Positions 26,424-33,425 of a DNA stretch of 64,000 bases are shown in pieces. The DNA comes from Arenicella xantha (GTDB lineage Bacteria > Pseudomonadota > Gammaproteobacteria > Arenicellales > Arenicellaceae): contig NZ_QNRT01000002.1 of assembly GCF_003315245.1 (NCBI RefSeq), positions 239,245 to 303,244 of the forward strand, written 5' to 3'. Position numbers and translations under genes: made by a program. The notes under the pieces are model-generated. The model made no database searches and had not been told where the DNA came from. It saw only the letters and a list, made by a program, of their open reading frames with translations. Position 1 is the stretch's first letter, and the number at the start of each line of letters is the position of its first letter.

Positions 26424-27461
26424 TTAAATGTTCGATTCGCGTGCGCTAAGCCGCGAGAGTTTAGCAGATAAGGCCTCGTTAGGTTCAAACTCTAAACCTT
26501 CGAGCAATTCATCCGCCAAATCGGGGCGATTACAGACTAAGACCATATCGCATCCAGCGTAGATAGCGCGTTGAGCGCTCTCCACGATTGAACTACTGGC
26601 TATTGAGCGGTCATCCACCGCATCCCTAAACTTATCTTGCGAAGCGCCACCAGGCACTGCATCAATTGCTCCTTGCATCGTAAGGTCATCGCTAAAGATA
26701 ACCCCTTCGAACGCCAGCTCTTGTCGCAATACCGTCTGCAACCAAAAGTCAGAATAAGTCGGAATCGAGTCATCGCAGGCACTGAATAGAACATGAGCAG
26801 TCATAACCCCGGCAATTTCATTAATAAGCTGCTGGTACGGGACCAAATCACGCTTTGTTATTTCCTGTATTGCTCTGGGGTCCGTGGGCAAACAATGATG
26901 CGAGTCGCCACTAACACCGCCATGGCCAGGAAAATGCTTTGCAATAGCGACCATACCCGCCGCATGCATGCCATCAATGTAGGCGCCTAAAAGCTCGGCG
27001 GCGACCATTGGATCCGCATGAAAACACCGATCACCAATCACATCGCTGGCTTGAGAGGTCACATCAAACACCGGCGCAAAACTAAAATCTACGCCAACAT
27101 CGATAAGTTCACTTGCCATGGTAAACGCTGATTCAAATGCCTTTACCGGCGCAGACTGACAATCCTCTTGCCATAACTTGCCGAATTCATCGGCAGCTGG
27201 CAATCGGGTAAACTGGTCTTGAAAGCGTTGAACCCGACCGCCCTCTTGATCAACCGACACCAACAAGGCAGGATGACGCAGCGCCTTAATCTCCTTGATC
27301 AACGCCCTAACTTGATCTCGACTTTGGTAGTTTCTGGCAAATAATATCACCGCCCCAACGCTAGGATGTAGCAAGCGGTCACGTTCATGCTGCTCCAGCG
27401 TTAATCCTGCCACGTCGACCATCACTGGGCCAAGCGGTAAATGATGTTCAGAATAAGTCAT
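26424..27461 (-). CDS. nagZ: Beta-N-acetylhexosaminidase NagZ (GH3)
   Basis: Removes GlcNAc from GlcNAc-anhydroMurNAc peptides in the cytosol during peptidoglycan recycling, which also controls AmpC induction in some species. The 345 residues show GPVMVDVAGLTLEQHERD at the start, DQEGGRVQRF, the GH3 signature KHFPGHGGVSGDSHHCLP with the His/Asp pair and the nucleophile Asp in FSDDLTM. It starts five bases after the stop of the YkuD gene. Confidence 0.97.
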   Translation of the reverse strand: MTYSEHHLPLGPVMVDVAGLTLEQHERDRLLHPSVGAVILFARNYQSRDQVRALIKEIKALRHPALLVSVDQEGGRVQRFQDQFTRLPAADEFGKLWQEDCQSAPVKAFESAFTMASELIDVGVDFSFAPVFDVTSQASDVIGDRCFHADPMVAAELLGAYIDGMHAAGMVAIAKHFPGHGGVSGDSHHCLPTDPRAIQEITKRDLVPYQQLINEIAGVMTAHVLFSACDDSIPTYSDFWLQTVLRQELAFEGVIFSDDLTMQGAIDAVPGGASQDKFRDAVDDRSIASSSIVESAQRAIYAGCDMVLVCNRPDLADELLEGLEFEPNEALSAKLSRLSARESNI

Positions 27462-27466
27462 AATAT

Positions 27467-27958
27467 TTATTGTATAGATACCTTTGTGCCGATCTCAACT
27501 CGATCGAAGAGTCGCACAATATCGTTATTTCGCATCTTGATGCAACCATGTGAACTCGGCACGCCCATTGAGTGCGTGTCAGGTGCGCCGTGTATGTATA
27601 TATAACGCCGCTGTGTATCAACTGACCCGCCGCGATTAAACCCTGATTGATTACCACATAACCACAGAATGCGTGTAAGTATCCAGTCACGCGTAGGGAA
27701 CCGCTTAAGCAACGCGTCAGAACATATTTCACCAGTTGGTCGGCGCGCTATGAACACCGAATTCAACGGTTGTCCAGCACCAATTTTAGCGCGAATTCGA
27801 TGCTCACCAAGCGGTGTGCACTCACTCCCCATCATTTGGCCCACGCCATTACTGGCGGTCGAGATCGATGCTCGATACACAGCATTACCGGCGTCACAGA
27901 AGCCCTCAAGGGTTTGCTCGCTGGTATCGACGATAATGTGCACTATGTTTTTAGGCAT
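27467..27958 (-). CDS. YkuD (L,D-transpeptidase-fold) protein without signal peptide
   Basis: A 163-residue protein that is all catalytic domain, with no signal peptide or membrane segment, so it should stay in the cytosol. The YkuD core is clear: YIYIHGAPDTHSMGVPSSHGCIKMRN with the nucleophile Cys in SHGCIKM and preceding His residues; DWILTRILWLCG and VDTQRRY also match a compact family. Cytosolic YkuD proteins such as A. baumannii ElsL act as L,D-carboxypeptidases trimming tetrapeptides in recycling, so that activity, rather than crosslinking, is my inference, supported by nagZ five bases downstream. It overlaps the phosphatase gene by 8 bases. Confidence 0.88.
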   Translation of the reverse strand: MPKNIVHIIVDTSEQTLEGFCDAGNAVYRASISTASNGVGQMMGSECTPLGEHRIRAKIGAGQPLNSVFIARRPTGEICSDALLKRFPTRDWILTRILWLCGNQSGFNRGGSVDTQRRYIYIHGAPDTHSMGVPSSHGCIKMRNNDIVRLFDRVEIGTKVSIQ

Positions 27959-28433
27959 CGAGAATATGCTCTAGTAAAGCATCACAGCCTTTATCGACTA
28001 AATCGAACACCTGCTCGAAACCGGACTCGCCACCATAATACGGGTCTGGCACGACCAACTCGTCAATCAACCCCGCTTGGTTGGCATACGACAGAAATAA
28101 TGCGACTTCAGCCTGGTGACCTTGTGGTGCGTAATAATTGACCAACTCTAGATTATCGTGGTCCATCGCCAGAATGTAATCATATTCATCATAATCGAGT
28201 ATCGAGATTTTCTGGGCACGGATAAACTCCATATCAACGCCTCGTTGAGCAGCGGCCTGCCGAGACCGTGGGTCGGATTTTTCGCCGACATGATATGCAT
28301 GAGTTCCGGCTGATTCAATATGGAAACGCTTTGCCAATCCTCGCTCCGTCACCTTCGCCTGCATTACACCGTGGGCAGTCGGCGATCGACAGATGTTCCC
28401 CATACACACAAACAAAATTTTAGTCATAGCCAT
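27951..28433 (-). CDS. Low-molecular-weight protein-tyrosine phosphatase
   Basis: A 160-residue cytosolic phosphatase. The P-loop CMGNICRS begins at Cys10 with Arg16 (C-x5-R), and the general-acid Asp is in VPDPYYGGES near the C-terminus. Bacterial members often dephosphorylate tyrosine kinases governing capsule or envelope polysaccharide. It precedes the YkuD gene with an 8-base overlap. An internal ATG three codons in is an alternative start. The family is certain; the target is unknown. Confidence 0.95.
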   Translation of the reverse strand: MAMTKILFVCMGNICRSPTAHGVMQAKVTERGLAKRFHIESAGTHAYHVGEKSDPRSRQAAAQRGVDMEFIRAQKISILDYDEYDYILAMDHDNLELVNYYAPQGHQAEVALFLSYANQAGLIDELVVPDPYYGGESGFEQVFDLVDKGCDALLEHILDA

Positions 28434-28522
28434 ATTGTCTTTACCTGCGCGCCTGCATTAAGTAGTTAATAAAATTATACGGCGGAATGAACGGACTCTT
28501 ATTACATGCTCAAGTGCGCAAG

Positions 28523-29254
28523 TTAACGGGCAAAGAGCTTTCGAGCATTTTCTAAGTCTTCTGGAGTATCGACGCCAACGCCGGTCTCATAATCGACCGT
28601 TTCGACCACAATTTTGTAGCCGTTGTCTAATACTCGCAACTGTTCTAAAGACTCGGTCAGCTCCATATTACTGGGTAACAGATTGTGGTAACTGCGCAAG
28701 AAACCCGCCCGATACGAGTAAATGCCGATATGGTGCCAAGCACTAGCCTGCCTGTCATTACGCGCATAGGGAATCGGCGCTCTAGAAAAATAGAGCGCGT
28801 CGCCGTTTTGCGCAAATACCACTTTCACCACGTTGGGGTTTATGATTTCCTGCTCGTCCACTAATGGCTTTGCAGCCGTAGCCATTGCCGCTGTAGAGGA
28901 TTGACTCAACGCATTAGCAACTTGATTGATAAGTTGACTAGGCACGAACGGCTCATCACCTTGAACATTAACAATAATGTCTTGATCCGAAAAGTCTAGA
29001 GTCTGAACCACTTCCGCCAATCGGTCGCTACCACTTAAATGATCTGCACGAGTCATGCAGACTTCACAGTCAATCGCTTCAAGAGCATTAGCGATTCGCT
29101 CGTCGTCAGTCGCTACCACGACACGTGTGGCCTCTGACTCATTAGCACGATCAACGACATGCTCAATCATTGGCTTACCGCCGATATCGGCCAGCGCTTT
29201 GCCGGGCAATCGAGTCGATGCGTATCGGGCCGGAATTACTACAGTAAAAGACAT
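28523..29254 (-). CDS. kdsB: 3-deoxy-manno-octulosonate cytidylyltransferase (CMP-Kdo synthetase)
   Basis: Activates Kdo as CMP-Kdo for lipid A inner core synthesis. The 243-residue protein shows the nucleotidyl loop IPARYASTRLPGKALADIGGKPM, VVATDDERI, MTRADHLSGSDRLAE and the QGDEPF motif, then the dimer-region YSYRAGFL. Full standard length. It lies 12 bases after a 56-codon Trm112-type gene and downstream of lpxK/msbA, the usual lipid A cluster. Confidence 0.97.
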   Translation of the reverse strand: MSFTVVIPARYASTRLPGKALADIGGKPMIEHVVDRANESEATRVVVATDDERIANALEAIDCEVCMTRADHLSGSDRLAEVVQTLDFSDQDIIVNVQGDEPFVPSQLINQVANALSQSSTAAMATAAKPLVDEQEIINPNVVKVVFAQNGDALYFSRAPIPYARNDRQASAWHHIGIYSYRAGFLRSYHNLLPSNMELTESLEQLRVLDNGYKIVVETVDYETGVGVDTPEDLENARKLFAR

Positions 29255-29266
29255 ACAAGCTTCGCC

Positions 29267-29437
29267 CTAGTCCACTTCGAGTTCACGTGCTTCATCTTCC
29301 AACAGAATGAGAATGCCATCTCTGATTGGATAAGCCAACTTCGCTGATTTAGAAATCAACTCATTCTTTTCAGCGTCAAATTCAAGTGACCCTTTGGTGA
29401 TCGGGCAACACAGAATTTCCAATATTTTTTGATCCAT
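29267..29437 (-). CDS. ycaR: Trm112/YcaR family small protein
   Basis: A 56-residue protein. It opens [20 protein letters not shown], carrying the N-terminal CCP of the family, and continues with [24 protein letters not shown], the usual second half of YcaR. Trm112-like proteins act as zinc-binding small partners of other enzymes; the role of YcaR beside kdsB and lpxK is not established. The second Cys pair of classical Trm112 is absent here, as in other short YcaR forms. It starts three bases after the lpxK stop. Confidence 0.9.
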   Translation of the reverse strand: MDQKILEILCCPITKGSLEFDAEKNELISKSAKLAYPIRDGILILLEDEARELEVD

Positions 29438-29440
29438 AAT

Positions 29441-30427
29441 CTAGCTCACTACCTTGGTTAATAACGCGATTACTTGTTCATCGAAACCTGTTGATAGTTT
29501 AGCACTTACTGGCAAATACCAGTGTCGTGCGTCAGCAAATTCTTGGCATTTCACCGCATCTTTTTCGGTCATTAGAACAATTCGATCACCAAAATCAATG
29601 TCACTTTTGGAAAACTGATGATGATCTGGAAACGGTTTGGATTCGAACGTAAACCCATATTCTCGACAAGTATTAAAAAAGCGATCTGGGTTGCCAATGC
29701 CGGCTACCGCGACAAACGGCTGACTCGCGTTAAACTCCGCTCCCTCTGCGCTAGTGGCGGTCACAAGGGGCGATGGCGACGTCGCCTCGAGCTGCATCGT
29801 AATCCCCTGCTCTTCACTGCCACCATGGTGCACCACAATGTCACAAGACGACGCACGCATGAGCGGTTCCCGAAAAGGCCCAGCGGGTAATAAATGTTCA
29901 TTTAGCATCGGCGATGTCTGATCCAGCAAACATATTTCAATATCGCGCTGTAAAGCAAAGTGCTGCAAACCATCGTCGCTAATAACGACATTAATGTCGT
30001 GGTTATCCAGTAAACACTCAATGGCGGCTTTACGATTGGAATCGATGCATAAAGGTACGCCGGTTCGACGCACAATCAACGCCGGCTCATCGCCCGCTTG
30101 CTGAACTGGAGTCTGTGGCGATACCAGCAAGGGTCCGGCATGTGCTTGACTGTGGTAACCACGGCTGATTACCCCAGGTTTAAACCCCTGAGCAGTCAAT
30201 AGTTCAACCAAGTAAATCACCAGCGGCGTCTTACCCGTGCCCCCAACGGACACATTTCCCACCACAATCACCGGCACTGGCGCACGGTACACAGACTTCA
30301 GTCCACATTGATACAAGCATCGATTGGCGGCAAAAAGTACTCGGTAGAGCACGGACAACGGCCATAGTAGAACAGTCACATAATTAGGCTTATGCCAGCT
30401 CTTTAATAAACTATTGCGGATGCTCAT
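29441..30427 (-). CDS. lpxK: Tetraacyldisaccharide 4'-kinase LpxK
   Basis: Phosphorylates the 4' position of the lipid A precursor at the inner membrane. The 328 residues include an N-terminal hydrophobic segment (about 18-34) and the Walker A loop VGNVSVGGTGKTP (GGTGKT at 62-67), the catalytic GVISRGYHSQ, GDEPALIVRR, VISDDGLQH and the ALLT tail. It starts 17 bases after the msbA stop and is followed three bases later by ycaR. Confidence 0.96.
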   Translation of the reverse strand: MSIRNSLLKSWHKPNYVTVLLWPLSVLYRVLFAANRCLYQCGLKSVYRAPVPVIVVGNVSVGGTGKTPLVIYLVELLTAQGFKPGVISRGYHSQAHAGPLLVSPQTPVQQAGDEPALIVRRTGVPLCIDSNRKAAIECLLDNHDINVVISDDGLQHFALQRDIEICLLDQTSPMLNEHLLPAGPFREPLMRASSCDIVVHHGGSEEQGITMQLEATSPSPLVTATSAEGAEFNASQPFVAVAGIGNPDRFFNTCREYGFTFESKPFPDHHQFSKSDIDFGDRIVLMTEKDAVKCQEFADARHWYLPVSAKLSTGFDEQVIALLTKVVS

Positions 30428-30444
30428 AACACGCTATGACAGAG

Positions 30445-32262
30445 CTAGCGATTCCAGAAAAAGAAGCCTTTTTTGCCCGGGTTTTTCGACTGAGCGCGAT
30501 GCAAATCGGCATAAACACCGCCTTGGCGTAATAACTTTTTATGCGGTCCCTGCTCAACAATCCGACCATGATCCAACACCACGATATTGTCAGCGCTTTC
30601 TATCGTGGATAACCGATGTGCGATCACCAAAGAGGTTCGCCCCTTCATTAAGGCTTCAAGCGCATCTTGAACATACCGTTCTGACTTATTATCCAACGCT
30701 GAGGTAGCCTCATCAAGAATAAGGATCGGTGAATCTTTATAGATCGCGCGCGCAATTGCAATTCGTTGACGTTGGCCACCAGATAACCGCAGGCCATGTT
30801 CACCAACAACGGTTTCGAGTCCAAGCGGCAACTCATGCAAAAATTCATCGACATGCGCGGCTTTTATTGCAGCATTCAACCGAGCTTCATCATAGGTATC
30901 GAGCATGCCGTACATAATATTTCGGCCAATAGTGTCGTCGAATAGCGAGGTTTCTTGACTCACAAGACTGACTTGATCACGTAGATCGCCCAATACCAGA
31001 TCATTCAAATCATGGCCGTCCAACCTAATCACGCCAGACTGAGGCCGATAAAACCGTAATATCAATGACGTAATGGTCGACTTGCCACTACCGCTCGGCC
31101 CGACCAATGCAACTCGCTCACCTGGCTTTATTTCAAAATCGATGTTCTGCAAAACTGGCTGATCATCATCCTGCGCATAACAAAAAGAAACATCGTCAAA
31201 CCGTAAATGCCCTTGAGTCTCTGAATAATCAACCGTGCCGGTATTTTGTTCTGGCTCGGCATCAATAACACTAAACACACTATTAGCTGCCGTGACGCCA
31301 ATCTGGATCTTTTCGTTCACCTTAGCGAGTCGCTTTAACGGACTCATCAACATTAAACAGGCCATGATATACGACACAAACGCCGCGGCAGACTCCGGAC
31401 CTTCTCTGAGATAATTTAAGAAAATATACAGGATCAATGCCAAGATTGGCCCAACCAACAATAAAGTCGAGGGCACTATGCCAGCCGATACTTTGGCGCG
31501 TTTCAGGTTCTGCTGTAAATTAAATCGATTCGCATTGGTGAAATTTTCAAACTCCTGCTCTTGCCCACCATAGACTTTGATCACTTTATGGCCAATAGAC
31601 GCCTCTTTCACGGTATCGGCGATGCCGCCCATCGAGTCTTGAATTTCCTTACTGGTGCGTCGAAAGCGCTTATTAGCGTAACGAATAATGCCAATAAGAA
31701 ACGGAATTGTGAGTAAGAAAATCAGCGTCAATCGCCAATCTTTATAAAACAGCCAGCTCACTAAACCAATGGTGACTACCGAGTCTTTGAATAAAATCGA
31801 TAAGGTGTCAGTGGTTGCAACAGCGGTAGTCTCTACATCGTAGATTAGCTTTGAGACGTTCTTAGCCGATGAATTTTGATCAAAGTAACGCGTTGGCAAT
31901 CGTAATAAATTATAGAAAATATCTTGCCGAATTTCGTAAATCACCAAACGGCCGACTTTCGCCATTGTATAGTTGGCGATAAACCCAAAAATCGCGCGAG
32001 CGAACACCACGACCATCAGCATAATACCCGACCACTTAACAAACCATTGGTCGCCAGTTAAAAAGCCATTTTTCAAAACTTTTTCAATAAAAGCCGCGAC
32101 CGAGGCCTCAATAAGGCCGGTCAGCACCATGAACCCAACGGCCAGCGCCAACAAATGCCCGTGCCTAAATAGGTAACGAAGTAGCCGTAAAAATACAGCA
32201 CGAACATCGAACGCACTGGCGTCACGCTTGTCGGTAGCTATCGATGTATTGGTTTCTATCAT
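30445..32262 (-). CDS. msbA: Lipid A flippase MsbA (ABC transporter, permease-ATPase)
   Basis: Moves lipid A-core across the inner membrane. The 605 residues contain six membrane segments in roughly 30-310, then an ATPase domain with Walker A GPSGSGKST (388-396), the LSGGQRQRIAIARAIYKDSPILILDEATSALD block and an H-loop IAHRLSTIE. It sits in the lipid A cluster, 15 bases after exbD. Full length, no gaps seen. Confidence 0.97.
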   Translation of the reverse strand: MIETNTSIATDKRDASAFDVRAVFLRLLRYLFRHGHLLALAVGFMVLTGLIEASVAAFIEKVLKNGFLTGDQWFVKWSGIMLMVVVFARAIFGFIANYTMAKVGRLVIYEIRQDIFYNLLRLPTRYFDQNSSAKNVSKLIYDVETTAVATTDTLSILFKDSVVTIGLVSWLFYKDWRLTLIFLLTIPFLIGIIRYANKRFRRTSKEIQDSMGGIADTVKEASIGHKVIKVYGGQEQEFENFTNANRFNLQQNLKRAKVSAGIVPSTLLLVGPILALILYIFLNYLREGPESAAAFVSYIMACLMLMSPLKRLAKVNEKIQIGVTAANSVFSVIDAEPEQNTGTVDYSETQGHLRFDDVSFCYAQDDDQPVLQNIDFEIKPGERVALVGPSGSGKSTITSLILRFYRPQSGVIRLDGHDLNDLVLGDLRDQVSLVSQETSLFDDTIGRNIMYGMLDTYDEARLNAAIKAAHVDEFLHELPLGLETVVGEHGLRLSGGQRQRIAIARAIYKDSPILILDEATSALDNKSERYVQDALEALMKGRTSLVIAHRLSTIESADNIVVLDHGRIVEQGPHKKLLRQGGVYADLHRAQSKNPGKKGFFFWNR

Positions 32263-32277
32263 AGTGTCAGCCGAGCA

Positions 32278-32712
32278 TTATTCGGTGAACTGCTTGGTTG
32301 CGAAGGTAAGATTAGTTAATCCCAACTCCTGTGCCACATCCATAACCTTAATAACAGATTCGTGCGGCGCTTTACGGTCGGCGCGAATAATCAATAATAA
32401 GTTAGGTTGCGATTGAAATTCACTCAGAGCTCGCTTGAGCGTATCTCTATTTGAATTCAGCAATGGTTGTGAGGCGCCATCGGAGCCCACCACAATAGCG
32501 TACTCCGATTCCGCACCAATTTGCACTTCAACGCTAGCTGGTGCTTGCACCGTTTGCTCACCGGACGACTGAGGAAGGTTAATCTTCAGTGAGGTTTCTT
32601 TGGTAAACGTTGTTGAGATCATGAAAAATATCAGCAGCAAAAACACCACATCAATCAGTGGCGTTAGCTCAATATTGGTTTCATCTTGATCTTGATTTGA
32701 GCCGAAATTCAT
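32278..32712 (-). CDS. exbD: ExbD/TolR-type biopolymer transport protein
   Basis: The 144-residue partner of ExbB, with a short cytosolic N-terminus (MNFGSNQDQDETNIE), one membrane helix (about 18-38, LIDVVFLLLIFFM with the proton-translocating Asp) and a periplasmic domain. The TPLID-VFLLL motif is typical. With ExbB it forms the proton channel driving TonB-dependent uptake, or is a TolR-like relative. The ATG overlaps the exbB stop by one base. Confidence 0.93.
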   Translation of the reverse strand: MNFGSNQDQDETNIELTPLIDVVFLLLIFFMISTTFTKETSLKINLPQSSGEQTVQAPASVEVQIGAESEYAIVVGSDGASQPLLNSNRDTLKRALSEFQSQPNLLLIIRADRKAPHESVIKVMDVAQELGLTNLTFATKQFTE

Positions 32713-33311
32713 TATGCTTTCTGCGTATCAAGTAGTGCCAGCGCGTTTTCTTCAAGCAAAACGGCTAATTCGTTAATGCGGCCACGAAAGTGCCGGTAGA
32801 ACATCAAGCACGGAATACCAACAGATAAACCAGCGGCAGTGGTAATCAATGCTTCGGAGATGCCTCCCGATAAAACCGTTGGGTCACCGACGCCACTGGC
32901 CGTGATCGCCGTAAACACTTTAATCATGCCGATTACAGTCCCGAGCAAGCCGATTAATGGCGTTATCGAGGCAATCGTACCGAGTGTATTCAAGTAGCGC
33001 CCCAATCGATGCACTACTTGCTTACCCGCCTCTTCTAGGCCTTCGCGCATAGAGTCTGCACCATACGGTAAGTTATCTAAGCCGCTAGCAAAGACAGCGC
33101 CCAATGGAGAGTGCTGACGTATTACATCAATTTTTTCTTTTGTTACGCGTCCGGTTCGAACTAAATCGAGAACTTGTTGACGTAGACTGGCCGGTGCAAC
33201 TTGCTTTTTACGCAGCGTCAGAAGGCGCTCAAATACAATCGTAAGCGCTACCAGCGAGCAAATAAGAATGATCCACATGAGCGGACCGCCCGCTTTAAAC
33301 AATTCAAACAT
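32712..33311 (-). CDS. exbB: ExbB/TolQ-type proton channel protein
   Basis: A 199-residue inner-membrane protein with three membrane segments (about 10-28, 105-130 and 145-170). The conserved GTIASITPLIGLLGTVIGMIKVF lines the pore, and ITTAAGLSVGIPCLMFYRHFRGR marks the last helix. It is the first of the exbB-exbD pair. The same-strand gene order comEC-exbB-exbD-msbA is the classical arrangement in gammaproteobacteria. Confidence 0.94.
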   Translation of the reverse strand: MFELFKAGGPLMWIILICSLVALTIVFERLLTLRKKQVAPASLRQQVLDLVRTGRVTKEKIDVIRQHSPLGAVFASGLDNLPYGADSMREGLEEAGKQVVHRLGRYLNTLGTIASITPLIGLLGTVIGMIKVFTAITASGVGDPTVLSGGISEALITTAAGLSVGIPCLMFYRHFRGRINELAVLLEENALALLDTQKA

Positions 33312-33377
33312 TGGGTTACCCGTCGCTATTTTAAAGGCTGGATTTATGATTATTGTCGGCGAGCATCCAGCATCACA

Positions 33378-33425
33378 TGGTGCGCGGGGAGGCTCGAACT
33401 CTTGTGCCGAAAGTCTACCAAACTA
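33378..33425 (-). pseudogene. Degenerate tRNA-like 3' end between exbB and comEC
   Basis: Read on the minus strand, a D-loop-like TTGGTAGAC (33421-33413) is followed by GGCACAAG, the T-loop-like GAGTTCGAGCCTC and CCCCGCGCACCA ending at 33378. The T-stem has only three good pairs, the loop-to-CCA distance is two bases short, and no anticodon arm is present. It overlaps the comEC stop. It could be a tRNA-Leu-like remnant, for instance of a past integration event, or chance. Confidence 0.3.
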
